Assembly (NCBI GenBank): GCA_017462755.1
Contig: JAFTQM010000076.1
Location: 1-51,560 of the forward strand
DNA from: Lachnospiraceae bacterium
GTDB taxonomy: Bacteria; Bacillota; Clostridia; Lachnospirales; Lachnospiraceae
Reading direction: 5' to 3'
DNA: 51,560 nt
Shown here piece after piece: positions 34,176 through 42,903 of this stretch. The notes under the pieces are model-generated. The model did not search any database. It was not told the origin of the DNA and saw nothing but the letters and a program-made list of their open reading frames with translations. The translations under genes and the position numbers were made by a program. Position 1 is the stretch's first letter, and the number at the start of each line of letters is the position of its first letter.

Positions 34176-36185
34176 TTACGATTTCGCCTCTTCTAATATA
34201 TGATTTTGGATACAAAAGCTCAAATCCATGGTACGAATTCGATTTTCCCGCTCAAACTGAATCGAAATCTTCCCCTCTCTGCATTGCAGTATCGTTCCGA
34301 TACCATATACCCGGTGTCTTACTATAGCACCTTCCACAAATGCCTCCGGATTTGTTACCAGCTCTGGCACAAAGCGTGAAACCTCCTGCTTTTTGTTGTA
34401 TCGTTCCTTTGTATAAGATACAATCAGCTGTTGTTTCGCCCTGGTTACCGCCACATAAAACATCCGGCGTTCCTCTTCCATATCCTCCGGTACGACTGCC
34501 TTGTGATGCGGTGTAATGCCCTCGTTGGCATCCACAATGTAGACCCGTTCAAATTCCAGTCCCTTGGCCGCATGAAAGGTCATCAGAACCACTGCGTCCC
34601 GATCCGGCTGATTCTTCTGCTCGCTCTGCCGTTTCAATTCCTCTTTGTATTCCTCCATATGTGCAAACCACGAACCGAAATCCGGATACTCTCTTGCCGC
34701 CTCCTGCAGCTGTGCCAGCATATCAAACAGCTCCTCCTCGTTAATCCGGCGAAACTGCGCATACTCCCGCAAATAATCGTCATACCCGATGACACGACGG
34801 ATATAATTAATCGCTGCATACGGATTGGTCTTACGCAATAGCTTCAAATCGTATACCAGCTTATCTATCTTCTCTACCACATAGCCCTTGCCCTCACGCC
34901 AATAATACGCCTTGATTTTTTCCAAATCCACCTCCGCACTGTCAAACGCATCCCGCGACAGATACCGCTTCGGTCGGTTCATAATCTGCAAATACAACGC
35001 ACGCTCCGTATTTCCCAATGCCAGCTTGATATAGGCAATCAAATTTCTCGCAATCCAATGCTCGTAGATATTTGGCAGCGCATCCCGCATTTTGAACGGA
35101 ATATTATACTCCATCAGCTTCTCCACCAACGCGCCCGGCTGCGTATTCGTCCGGTACAAAATCGCAATGTCCCGGTACGCACCGCCCGCATTCCGATACT
35201 CCAAAAGTTCCCGTACAAGCGCCTCGTTCTGCGCCTTTACATCCTGATACTCTCTGGTAATTACCCGCTCTCCGGCCTCATGCACAGTACGGATATCCTT
35301 CGGAAAACGCTTGGCATTGTGCGATACCAGCCGTCCCGCCGCCTCGACAATATTTGCCTGCGAACGGTAATTAATGTCCAACAGCACGCGCTTACAATCC
35401 GGATAGTCCTTCTCAAAATTCAGCATAATCTCCGGCTTCGCACCGCGGAACCGATAGATGCTCTGATCATCATCTCCCACAATAAACAAATTGTCCTGCG
35501 GCTTTGCCAGCAGCCGGATAATATCATACTGCACCCGATTAATATCCTGAAACTCATCAATCAATATGTATTCATAACGCTGCTGCCACAGCTGCAATAT
35601 ATCCTGGCGCGCCACGAGCAGCTCGTAGCAAAGCAGCAGCATATCGTCAAAATCAATTTTATTTGTACTGCGGAGCATCTGCTCATATGCGCGGAAAATC
35701 TTCTTGAAATTCTCCTCCGAGCAATTCATCGAATAATAATGCTCCAAATCAACTCGTTCCCCTTTTACCAGACTGATTTCACTGCCAATCCCCTCTATGA
35801 AATCCTTTTCGTCCTCAATATCCAGCTCCAGCTTTCCGATTAAATCCCGAAAAAACTGATAGCGCTCCTCCTCCCTGATAATGCAGGACGCGTCATAATT
35901 ATATGCATATTTTAAAATCTTAAAATAGACCGCGTGGAACGTACCAAAATTTACATTCGCCCGGATACCGCCCATCAGCTTTTCAAAGCGCTCCTTCATC
36001 TCCTGCGCCGCCGCCTTGGTAAACGTAATTACCAGTATCCGCTCCGGCTTTACCCCGCACTCCTCAATCAGCCGCTTCGTCCGCTGCGTAATCACCGTCG
36101 TTTTTCCCGAACCCGGTCCCGCGAGAACCAGCATCGGCCCGTCCTTATGCTCAATTGCCTGCTTTTGTCCCTTATTTTCCTGCAT
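34176..36185 (-). CDS. pcrA: UvrD/PcrA-like SF1A DNA helicase
   Basis: A 669-residue 3'-5' helicase for repair and removal of blocked replication or recombination intermediates. It has Q-motif Q7KQAI, Walker A LAGPGSGKTT (21-30), DEXQ box LIDEFQDIN, motif DDQSIYRFRGAKPEI, DINYRSQANIV, MTFHAAKGLEFERVYI and YVAVTRAK. It is somewhat shorter than classic PcrA (about 730 residues), with a compact C-terminus that ends in a short Tudor-like segment (GAIVRHRVYGIGTILQCREG). I start at 36185 after GGAAGG; a longer frame (36269) lacks a site. Another UvrD-like helicase may exist in the genome, so pcrA is a family name rather than a proven orthologue. Confidence 0.87.
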   Translation of the reverse strand: MQENKGQKQAIEHKDGPMLVLAGPGSGKTTVITQRTKRLIEECGVKPERILVITFTKAAAQEMKERFEKLMGGIRANVNFGTFHAVYFKILKYAYNYDASCIIREEERYQFFRDLIGKLELDIEDEKDFIEGIGSEISLVKGERVDLEHYYSMNCSEENFKKIFRAYEQMLRSTNKIDFDDMLLLCYELLVARQDILQLWQQRYEYILIDEFQDINRVQYDIIRLLAKPQDNLFIVGDDDQSIYRFRGAKPEIMLNFEKDYPDCKRVLLDINYRSQANIVEAAGRLVSHNAKRFPKDIRTVHEAGERVITREYQDVKAQNEALVRELLEYRNAGGAYRDIAILYRTNTQPGALVEKLMEYNIPFKMRDALPNIYEHWIARNLIAYIKLALGNTERALYLQIMNRPKRYLSRDAFDSAEVDLEKIKAYYWREGKGYVVEKIDKLVYDLKLLRKTNPYAAINYIRRVIGYDDYLREYAQFRRINEEELFDMLAQLQEAAREYPDFGSWFAHMEEYKEELKRQSEQKNQPDRDAVVLMTFHAAKGLEFERVYIVDANEGITPHHKAVVPEDMEEERRMFYVAVTRAKQQLIVSYTKERYNKKQEVSRFVPELVTNPEAFVEGAIVRHRVYGIGTILQCREGKISIQFERENRIRTMDLSFCIQNHILEEAKS

Positions 36186-36269
36186 ACTACCTTCCATTCC
36201 CCACAAATCTAAACTCCAACTAAGATTCCTTCTTGCTCCTTTGCATCCCGCATCGGCATCAACTGACAA

Positions 36270-36302
36270 CAGGCCGCCACACGCGTTTCGTGCGGCAGCC
36301 TG
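36270..36302 (-). terminator. Hairpin after gltX
   Basis: CAGGC/GCCTG with further inner pairing (GCC/GGC, CACG/CGTG) lies 20 bp beyond the gltX stop. The tail (TTGTCAGTTG on the minus strand) is only weakly T-rich. Confidence 0.5.
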
Positions 36303-36321
36303 CTGCTTTATTCATCCTTCA

Positions 36322-37797
36322 TTAACCCGCAATGCTTGCACTCAGCTTTTCAATCGCAATACGGATTCTGCGCAAGCTCTCTTCCTTGCCCAGAATGCTC
36401 ATAATCTCATATGCACCACCCGGTGTCATCTGCTTACCGGACACTGCAGTACGAACCGGCCACAAGCCCTGTCCGTTCTTGATTTCCTTCTCTGCGATAT
36501 AATCCATCAGAAGCTTCTCAATCGCTGCTACACTGTAATCCTCCAGCACCTCAAAACGCGGAAGCACATCCTGAAGCACCTGCAGCGAATTCTCCGAGTT
36601 GGTCTTCATCTTCTTGTGCGTAAACATCTCCACATCGTACTCCGGCAGCTCCTCAAAGAAATCCACCAGACCTGCGATGTCGCAATAGGTCTCGATACGA
36701 GTCTTTACCAAATCTGCGATTGCCTTGCGGTCGCAGTCTCTCGTCACTGCCTTCTCGATATAAGGCATTGCCTCTGCATAATAGCGCTCATTGTCCATCT
36801 TCTTAATGTACTCAGAGTTCATCCAACGCAGCTTGTTCATATCAAACACCGCCGGAGACTTGCTGATGTGCGTATAATCAAATGCCTTTACCAGCTCCTC
36901 TAAGCTGAAAATCTCCTCGTTGCCCTCCGGACTCCAGCCAAGCAATGCGATAAAGTTTACGATTGCCTCCGTTACAAAGCCCTGCTCTAACAAATCCTCA
37001 AACGAAGAGTGTCCGCTTCTCTTGGACAGCTTCTTATGCTCCTCATTCGTAATCAACGGACAATGGATGTAAACCGGCTCCTCCCAGCCAAACGCCTGAT
37101 ACAGTCTGGTGTACTTCGGTGTGGAGGACAAATACTCATTTCCACGAACTACATGGGTAATATTCATCAAATGGTCATCGATAACGTTTGCGAAATTGTA
37201 GGTTGGGAATCCGTCGGACTTAATGAGAATCATATCGTCCAGCTCTGCATTTTCTACCGTAATCGAACCATAAATCGCATCGGTAAAGGTCGTTGTACCC
37301 TCCATCGGAGTATTCTGGCGGATAACGTATGGCTTACCTGCTGCCAGATTTGCCTCAATTTCCTCCTTGCTCAGATACAGACAATGCTTGTCGTACTTTA
37401 CGATTTCCTTTGCATCGCCGCCGTCCTCCGACACCACACTGCGCAGAGACTCCAAACGCTCCTTGTCACAGAAGCAATAATAAGCCTCTCCCTTCTCTAC
37501 CAGCTGCTTTGCGTACTCTAAATACACGCCGGTTGCCATACGCTCGCTCTGTACATACGGTCCAAAGCCCTTGTCCTTATCCGGACCCTCGTCATGAATC
37601 AGACCGGTCTTTTCCATCGTACGATAAATAATATCTACCGCACCCTCTACAAGACGTTCCTGATCGGTATCCTCTATTCTTAAAATGAAATCGCCGTCCT
37701 CATGCTTTGCAATGAGATACTCATATAATGCAGTTCTCAGATTGCCGACATGCATTCTGCCGGTCGGACTTGGTGCATATCTTGTTCTGACCTTCAT
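36322..37797 (-). CDS. gltX: Glutamyl-tRNA synthetase
   Basis: A 491-residue class I synthetase that charges tRNA-Glu (and tRNA-Gln in bacteria using the amidotransferase route). The HIGH-equivalent is HVGN (16-19, in [17 protein letters not shown]), the second signature is KLSKR (256-260), and [15 protein letters not shown] is the amino-acid/ATP pocket. The N-terminal Rossmann fold and C-terminal helical anticodon-binding region are both complete. It is monocistronic behind a strong promoter, with no riboswitch or T-box visible in the about 40-nt leader. Confidence 0.97.
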   Translation of the reverse strand: MKVRTRYAPSPTGRMHVGNLRTALYEYLIAKHEDGDFILRIEDTDQERLVEGAVDIIYRTMEKTGLIHDEGPDKDKGFGPYVQSERMATGVYLEYAKQLVEKGEAYYCFCDKERLESLRSVVSEDGGDAKEIVKYDKHCLYLSKEEIEANLAAGKPYVIRQNTPMEGTTTFTDAIYGSITVENAELDDMILIKSDGFPTYNFANVIDDHLMNITHVVRGNEYLSSTPKYTRLYQAFGWEEPVYIHCPLITNEEHKKLSKRSGHSSFEDLLEQGFVTEAIVNFIALLGWSPEGNEEIFSLEELVKAFDYTHISKSPAVFDMNKLRWMNSEYIKKMDNERYYAEAMPYIEKAVTRDCDRKAIADLVKTRIETYCDIAGLVDFFEELPEYDVEMFTHKKMKTNSENSLQVLQDVLPRFEVLEDYSVAAIEKLLMDYIAEKEIKNGQGLWPVRTAVSGKQMTPGGAYEIMSILGKEESLRRIRIAIEKLSASIAG

Positions 37798-37835
37798 ATT
37801 ATTTCCTCCGTTTTCTTGAGATTTCGATAATTGTT

Positions 37836-37864
37836 ACTATAGCTCAATCATGCGCTCCTGTCAA
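37836..37864 (-). promoter_or_regulatory. Promoter of gltX
   Basis: Perfect TTGACA (37859-37864) and TATAGT (37836-37841) on the minus strand, 17-bp spacer, about 39 bp before the start codon. Confidence 0.85.
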
Positions 37865-37921
37865 GAATACCCGTAGTTGTATGCTTGATTTTTTTCAGTG
37901 CGCCTGCCTTCCTTTTATACC

Positions 37922-38572
37922 TTATCCTAAAATCCGCGCTGCGACTTCGTTCGTCGTCCGTGCAATCGTTTTCGCTCCGTAATTTCGCAAAAACTCCTCC
38001 GTACGGAAGCCCCAGGTTACGCTGATACAATCCAGTCCGGAATTCCTTGCTGTGTCAAAATCTACGTCCGAATCTCCGATATAGACCGCATCCACCTTGC
38101 TTACCTCCAGCTGCTTTAATACCTCGTACACCGCATCCGGTGCAGGCTTTTTTGCCATTCCTGCCCGCTCACCGATTGCAAAATCAAACAAGCCGTCAAA
38201 ATACTGCACACAAAGCTCCTGTACTGCCGCATCTGCCTTGTTCGATACCACTGCCGTCAGACAGCCTGCTGCCCGCAGGGTTTCTAACAGCTCCACAATG
38301 CCTTCATACGGCTTGGTTTTGTCCGCGCAATGCTCCTTATAATACTCCATAAAATCCGCATATACCGCATCAATCTGTTCCTTTGCTATCCCTTGCGGCA
38401 CCGCCCGCTCAATCAGCAGGCGGATACCGTTTCCGACAAAGCCGCGCACCGCATCCAGCGAATGCGTCGGATAATGGTATCGTTCCATCACATAATTCAC
38501 GCTATCCGTCAAATCCTCCAGCGTATCCAAAATCGTACCATCCATATCAAATACCGCTAATTTATAGTTCAT
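37922..38572 (-). CDS. HAD-family phosphatase, phosphoglycolate-phosphatase-like
   Basis: A 216-residue haloacid-dehalogenase hydrolase. Motif I is VFDMDGTILDTLEDLTDSV (D9 nucleophile, D11), motif II is AVVSNKAD, the lysine motif is in MAKKPAPDAVYEVL, and motif IV is YIGDSDVDFDTARN. A small helical cap lies between motifs I and II, as in Gph/PpaX proteins. Substrate could be phosphoglycolate, pyrophosphate or another small phosphate. It starts at 38572 (GGAGG 4 nt upstream), overlapping the last codons of the ZIP transporter frame by no more than a few bases, so the two are likely one operon. Confidence 0.87.
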   Translation of the reverse strand: MNYKLAVFDMDGTILDTLEDLTDSVNYVMERYHYPTHSLDAVRGFVGNGIRLLIERAVPQGIAKEQIDAVYADFMEYYKEHCADKTKPYEGIVELLETLRAAGCLTAVVSNKADAAVQELCVQYFDGLFDFAIGERAGMAKKPAPDAVYEVLKQLEVSKVDAVYIGDSDVDFDTARNSGLDCISVTWGFRTEEFLRNYGAKTIARTTNEVAARILG

Positions 38573-38583
38573 GCTTCCTCCAA

Positions 38584-39366
38584 TCATCCCAGTGCCACGT
38601 CCAGAATCATCATCACTGAAAATCCTGCTGCAAACATCAGCGTTCCCAGATTAGAATGCTTTCCCGCCGATGCCTCCGGAATCAACTCCTCGACTACCAC
38701 ATAAATCATCGCACCTGCCGCAAAGCTCAACAAATACGGCAATATCGGCACAATCAGACCGGCAAGTAAAATCGTAACCAACGCTGCCAACGGCTCTACC
38801 ACACCGGATATCACTCCGTAAAGAAATGATTTTTTCTTGCTTGCTCCCTCTGCCCGAAGCGGCATCGAGATAATCGCTCCCTCCGGAAAATTCTGAATTG
38901 CAATACCTATCGAAAGTGCCAATGCCGCACTTACCGTCATCTCAACGTCTCCGGACAGCCATGCCGCATATACCACACCGACCGCCATGCCCTCCGGAAT
39001 ATTGTGCAGAGCTACCGCCAGTACCAACATCGTCGTTCGCGAAAAATTGCTTTTCGGTCCCTCCGGTGCCGCAGCATTCAGATGCAAATGCGGCGTAATC
39101 AAATCCAACAGCCACAAAAACAAAATACCCAGCCAAAAGCCAACCACCGCCGGTACAAATGCCAGCTTACCCATATGCTCCGACTGATTCATCGCCGGTA
39201 TCAGAAGCGACCAAACCGATGCCGCCACCATGACACCTGCGGCAAAGCCCGTCAATCCGCGCCGCAGCATATCCTTCATCTGATTTTTTACCGCAAACAC
39301 ACATGCCGCACCCAGCGTCGTTCCCACAAACGGTATCATAATTCCTACAAAAGCTTCTATCGTCAT
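38584..39366 (-). CDS. ZIP-family divalent metal transporter
   Basis: A 260-residue polytopic membrane protein with about eight helices. The conserved metal pathway motifs are VALHNIPEGMAVGVVYA and IAIQNFPEGAIISMPLR, the histidine/glutamate pairs of TM4 and TM5 in ZupT-type ZIP proteins. A histidine-containing loop lies before TM4 (ITPHLHLNAAAPEG). It would import zinc and possibly iron or manganese. The start has AAGGAGG 8 nt upstream. No zinc regulator is adjacent. The HAD phosphatase follows 11 bp later. Upstream (39367-39808) lie a long hairpin repeat and the promoter region of a divergent flavoprotein. Confidence 0.9.
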   Translation of the reverse strand: MTIEAFVGIMIPFVGTTLGAACVFAVKNQMKDMLRRGLTGFAAGVMVAASVWSLLIPAMNQSEHMGKLAFVPAVVGFWLGILFLWLLDLITPHLHLNAAAPEGPKSNFSRTTMLVLAVALHNIPEGMAVGVVYAAWLSGDVEMTVSAALALSIGIAIQNFPEGAIISMPLRAEGASKKKSFLYGVISGVVEPLAALVTILLAGLIVPILPYLLSFAAGAMIYVVVEELIPEASAGKHSNLGTLMFAAGFSVMMILDVALG

Positions 39367-39488
39367 ACTTGTTTCCTCCTTGTGTTTTTAAGATGTATTT
39401 CAGCTGTTACACAGCTTTCCTTCTCGCGAACAGTTTACCACACTTTTTCGGTTTGTGATATACATTTTTTCGTTTTCGTATTATAATT

Positions 39489-39703
39489 AGATAGATGATA
39501 GTAAAACTCAATTAAGATTTCCTAACGCCTGGCAAGATGAACCAAAACATAACAGGCACGCTTTCGCTACTTCATCCTCGCAACGGTACATAAGACGCTT
39601 AAAGACAGCGTCTAAGTACCGGCGGGATTCAAGTGCCTGTTTATGTTTTGTTCATTTGCCATGGCTTTACCATATGTTTTTAAGAGTTTTACAATCATCT
39701 ATA
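39489..39703. repeat. Long hairpin repeat element, copy 2
   Basis: Outer arms TAGATGAT-x-GTAAAACTC (from about 39490) and GAGTTTTAC-x-ATCATCTA (to about 39702) are inverted repeats. Inside are CAGGCAC/GTGCCTG, AAAACAT/ATGTTTT and an apical stem near 39575-39615 (GGTACATAAGACGCT with AGCGTCTAAGTACC). The central about 130 bp match the reverse complement of 5200-5341. It has no coding frame and separates the divergent ZIP and flavoprotein genes. Confidence 0.8.
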
Positions 39704-39808
39704 TGATTCATATTTTCAAGTTCTAACATAATAAAAACCTCATAGAATCATAATCAGAGAAGCTATTTATTATTTTTCGACCAAATCACGAAGAAACGGA
39801 GAACAGCA

Positions 39809-40429
39809 ATGAAGGTATTATTATTAAACGGAAGTCCACACAAAAACGGCTGTACTTACACTGCCTTGTCCGAGGCAGCATCACAGCTCGCCAAACATAA
39901 CATCGAGACCGAAATCATCCAGATTGGAAGCGAAGCCATTCGCGGCTGTACTGCCTGCGGTGCCTGTCGTGGCAAAGGTCTCTGCGTGTATGATGATATT
40001 GTAAATGAAGTTATTGAAAAAGCCAAAACTGCCGACGGTTTTCTGGTTGGCAGCCCGGTATATTACGCTTCCCCAAACGGTACACTGATTTCCTTCCTCG
40101 ACCGCCTGTTTTTTGCTGGAAGCTACGCGCTTGCTTACAAGCCTGCTGCCTCTGTTGTTTCTGCCCGCCGCGGCGGTACAACCGCTTCCTTTGAGGTGCT
40201 CAACAAATATTTCATGATGACCAACATGCCTGTCGTTACCTCCCAGTATTGGAACATGGTACACGGCAGCTGCGCAGAGGATGTACAGAAGGATGAGGAA
40301 GGCTTGCAGACCATGCGCCGTCTCGCCGACAACATGGCATGGCTGTTAAAATGCATCGAAGCCGGCAAGGCACAGGGCATTACTCCTGCCGAACCGGAAC
40401 CGGTTGTTCGTACAAATTTTATACGCTAA
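39809..40429 (+). CDS. Iron-sulfur flavoprotein-like NAD(P)H-dependent reductase
   Basis: A 206-residue flavodoxin-fold protein. The FMN phosphate loop is LNGSPHKNGCTYTAL (6-20) and the isoalloxazine loop GSPVYYASPNGTL. Between them is the compact cysteine motif C47-x2-C50-x2-C53-x5-C59 (CTACGACRGKGLC), which in iron-sulfur flavoproteins binds a 4Fe-4S cluster. That suggests an electron-transfer or quinone/oxygen-detoxifying role rather than a simple NADPH:FMN reductase. The ribosome-binding site is CGGAG. The gene is alone, convergent with the LacI regulator, and preceded by the hairpin repeat. Confidence 0.85.
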   Translation: MKVLLLNGSPHKNGCTYTALSEAASQLAKHNIETEIIQIGSEAIRGCTACGACRGKGLCVYDDIVNEVIEKAKTADGFLVGSPVYYASPNGTLISFLDRLFFAGSYALAYKPAASVVSARRGGTTASFEVLNKYFMMTNMPVVTSQYWNMVHGSCAEDVQKDEEGLQTMRRLADNMAWLLKCIEAGKAQGITPAEPEPVVRTNFIR

Positions 40430-40435
40430 ATCAAA

Positions 40436-40473
40436 GCGGTGTAACTCCATTCGGAGCTACACCGCAGCTTTTT
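40436..40473. terminator. Bidirectional terminator, flavoprotein/LacI
   Basis: GCGGTGTA-CTCC and GGAG-TACACCGC (40436-40465) form a strong stem with a 4-nt loop and a T-run after it on the plus strand. The flavoprotein and LacI genes converge on it. Confidence 0.9.
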
Positions 40474-41490
40474 CTATGCATTCTTTATTTTTTTTACGCT
40501 CTTTCCTACCAGCACATGTCCTCCTACGACAATCCGCTCCACCAGCGCTGTCTTTGGTTTTTCGATTCGCTGAATCAGATGCATCGCCGCATTTCTTCCA
40601 AGCGCATCGGAGTCCTGCTCCAAAGTCGTTATCGGCGGCTCCGTTACCTTCGCATAGCTGATACCGTCGTAGCCTACTACCGAAATATCCTCCGGAATAC
40701 GCAGATTCTTCTGCTTGATGACATTAATACCGCCGATTGCGGTAAAATCATCCGGATACAAAATACAGGTCGGCGGCTCCTTCAAAGCCAACAAACGCTC
40801 CGTTTCTCTGGCAGCGGTTGCCAAATCACGATATGCGCACTCACTGACATATTCCTCCGGCACCGTAACACGCAGAGAATCCAGTGTGCGATAAAAGCTC
40901 GCCAAACGGTCTCTGGATACCGAGGAATCGGCACCATGAATAAAGGCAATCTTTCGATGTCCCATATCGTACACATACTGCACCAAATCCTGAATACCCT
41001 TCACATTGTCCGAAATGACTGAAGTCGTATTGTTAAATACATGGTCAATCGTTACCACCGGCACATCACTGTTTACCAGCTCCACCACCTGTGAATCATC
41101 GAAATCGATACAGGCAATCACTACTCCGTCCACTCCGCGATACCGGCAATGCTCGGTGTAGGTCATAGCTCTGCCACCAATCTGGTTGTTGATAAATGTA
41201 ATATCATAACCGCGTGACTCTGCTTCTTCTTTTACTCCCTGCAGCACTCTCGCATAATGCTCATGCGTCAAACCACTGTGCGCAGCGTCTACAAATAAAA
41301 TACCAATATTATAGGTACGATTCGTCTTTAGTGCAATTGCGGCAGAATTTGGGAAATAGCCCATTTCCTTGGCAACTTCTTTTATGTAATTCCGTTTCTC
41401 TTCGCTGATGTCCGTATAGCCATTCAGCGCCTTACTGACTGTCGCCACCGATACCCCGCATCGTGCAGCGATATCCTTTACCGATACCAT
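40474..41490 (-). CDS. LacI-family transcriptional regulator
   Basis: A 338-residue repressor. The N-terminal helix-turn-helix is VKDIAARCGVSVATVSKALN (3-22) with the hinge helix NSAAIALKTNRTYNIG; a periplasmic-binding-protein-like sugar domain follows (FVDAAHSGLTHEHYARVLQG, ending at the conserved ALGRNAAMHLIQRIE). The ligand is probably a sugar. No sugar transporter or hydrolase adjoins it, so its target may be distant or only itself. A LacI-type operator overlaps its own promoter region (41510-41523), suggesting autoregulation. It does not look like CcpA. Confidence 0.92.
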   Translation of the reverse strand: MVSVKDIAARCGVSVATVSKALNGYTDISEEKRNYIKEVAKEMGYFPNSAAIALKTNRTYNIGILFVDAAHSGLTHEHYARVLQGVKEEAESRGYDITFINNQIGGRAMTYTEHCRYRGVDGVVIACIDFDDSQVVELVNSDVPVVTIDHVFNNTTSVISDNVKGIQDLVQYVYDMGHRKIAFIHGADSSVSRDRLASFYRTLDSLRVTVPEEYVSECAYRDLATAARETERLLALKEPPTCILYPDDFTAIGGINVIKQKNLRIPEDISVVGYDGISYAKVTEPPITTLEQDSDALGRNAAMHLIQRIEKPKTALVERIVVGGHVLVGKSVKKIKNA

Positions 41491-41509
41491 AGCTACCCCC
41501 TTTTACACT

Positions 41510-41523
41510 AAATCGTTTTCGCA
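41510..41523 (-). promoter_or_regulatory. Probable LacI-family operator
   Basis: TGCGAAAACGATTT on the minus strand, a near-palindrome around the central CG as in LacI/GalR-family operators (AAACGNTT type). It lies just downstream of the -10 element and 20 bp before the regulator's start codon, a position expected to block transcription. Confidence 0.55.
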
Positions 41524-41528
41524 CTTTT

Positions 41529-41558
41529 ATTATAATATAACTTCAACAAAAAAATCAA
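41529..41558 (-). promoter_or_regulatory. Promoter of the LacI-family gene
   Basis: TTGATT (41553-41558) and TATAAT (41529-41534) on the minus strand, 18-bp spacer. Confidence 0.6.
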
Positions 41559-41624
41559 CCTTTTCTTTCATTTCTTTTGCATTTTCTACAAATATCACAC
41601 TTTTTAGGCGAATTTTACACACAA

Positions 41625-41656
41625 AAAAGAGGAGACACCCTCGCATCTCCTCTTTT
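41625..41656 (-). terminator. Terminator of the trigger-factor-like pair
   Basis: AAAAGAGGAGA and TCTCCTCTTTT form a stem with a loop of about 10 nt. On the minus strand it ends in a run of T, just after the 41673-42902 gene. Confidence 0.9.
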
Positions 41657-41672
41657 CCTCACTTATTTTCAC

Positions 41673-42902
41673 TTACTCGATTACCATAGCATCAACAATC
41701 ATGTTATATACCTTATCCAACAGCAATGCATCTTCGACTTCTTCCTTGCCTGCACTCTGCTCAAACTCTTCCGGAGTCTCATAGCCATACTCAGCCGCAT
41801 ATGCAGTCAAACCGTCCGTATATTCCTGGTCAGTCAGCTCTACCTTTTCCTTTTCCAGTACAGCAGCCAGAATCAGGTTCTGCTTTACAACATAATCGCC
41901 CTGCTCTTCCGCCATCTTAACGAAATCTTCATAAGTGCTTCCGGTAAACAGCATAACAAAGCTTTCCATATCCAAACCGTACATAGAGGCATAGCTCTCA
42001 TAGTAATTTACCAGCTCATCTACATACGACTGCACATCTGCCTCGTTTAATCCGGAAAACTCACAGTTTTCAATAATCTTCGTAAAACCATTTACAATCT
42101 GTTCGCTCTCTGCACTCTCTGTCTTCGAAGCATACAGCTCATCGTATACGCTCTGCTTGTATTCTTCTACCGTCGTATAATCTGTCGTCTCTGCTACCAG
42201 CTCATTCGTCAGTTCAGGAATTACTCTCTCCTGAATTGCGTTAATGGTAACCGTCCATACACCTTCCTTACCCAGATAATCCGGATAATTAACATCATCT
42301 ACGATTTCTGCGGTAAATTCCTGCGTAGTACCTGTCTCACAGCCAATCAACAGCTTTTCGATTTCCATAAATTCTTCGATACCAATCTCTGTCTCGCAAT
42401 CCTCATAAGACTCGATTTCTTCGCCGTCAATTACCAATGTGTAGTCCAGATTTACAATATCGCCGTCCTCAATCGTAGTACGGTCGGTAATCTCCTTGGT
42501 TTCTGCCTGATAGTACAGGAAATAATCAATCTCCTCCTGCACCTCTTCCTCTGTTACTTCTACCGCGATTTTATCTACAACAATGCCCATGTACTCGCCG
42601 AGTACTACCGTGCCTTCCGGCTCCCAGTAAGCACCCTCGGTGGTATCATCCGCAGCGGCTCCGCCGTTATTACCTTCATCCGTATCATTGTCGTCTTTAT
42701 TATTTTCATCCTTATTGTCGGTCTGTGAATCATCCTTATCGTCTGAGTCCTCGGTACCTGTGTTGCCGCCACCCAGCAAACCACCGGCATTCGACTCCTT
42801 CGCTTCCTCGGTCGGAGTAGGTGTCTCATCTCCGCTTTCGCCACTGCATGCAGTCAGTGCCATGCAACCGCACAACATCATTACCATCAGCTTCTTTTTC
42901 AT
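41673..42902 (-). CDS. Trigger-factor-like lipoprotein with degenerate FKBP domain
   Basis: A 409-residue lipoprotein: signal peptide with lipobox LTAC (residues about 16-19), an Asp/Asn/Thr-rich linker (about 20-90, including SDDKDDSQTDNKDENNKD), an FKBP-like domain (about 140-235), and a long helical C-terminal domain like the substrate-holding arms of trigger factor (about 240-405). In the FKBP part, GDIVNLDYTLVIDGEEIES keeps the fold, but the catalytic IPGFE stretch of the upstream paralogue is replaced by EFMEIEKL, so isomerase activity is doubtful. It probably acts as a surface chaperone. It begins 1 bp after the stop of the intact paralogue and shares its operon. Confidence 0.8.
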   Translation of the reverse strand: MKKKLMVMMLCGCMALTACSGESGDETPTPTEEAKESNAGGLLGGGNTGTEDSDDKDDSQTDNKDENNKDDNDTDEGNNGGAAADDTTEGAYWEPEGTVVLGEYMGIVVDKIAVEVTEEEVQEEIDYFLYYQAETKEITDRTTIEDGDIVNLDYTLVIDGEEIESYEDCETEIGIEEFMEIEKLLIGCETGTTQEFTAEIVDDVNYPDYLGKEGVWTVTINAIQERVIPELTNELVAETTDYTTVEEYKQSVYDELYASKTESAESEQIVNGFTKIIENCEFSGLNEADVQSYVDELVNYYESYASMYGLDMESFVMLFTGSTYEDFVKMAEEQGDYVVKQNLILAAVLEKEKVELTDQEYTDGLTAYAAEYGYETPEEFEQSAGKEEVEDALLLDKVYNMIVDAMVIE

Positions 42903-42903
42903 T

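Noticed and set aside
37964-37975. 12-mer AATCGTTTTCGC identical to the core of the LacI operator
   Set aside because: It lies inside the 3' coding part of the phosphatase, not near any promoter. A single internal 12-mer match is probably chance.
37848-38030. Minus-strand 60-codon frame overlapping the HAD phosphatase
   Set aside because: It is a shadow of the phosphatase's 3' end and overlies the gltX -35 region.
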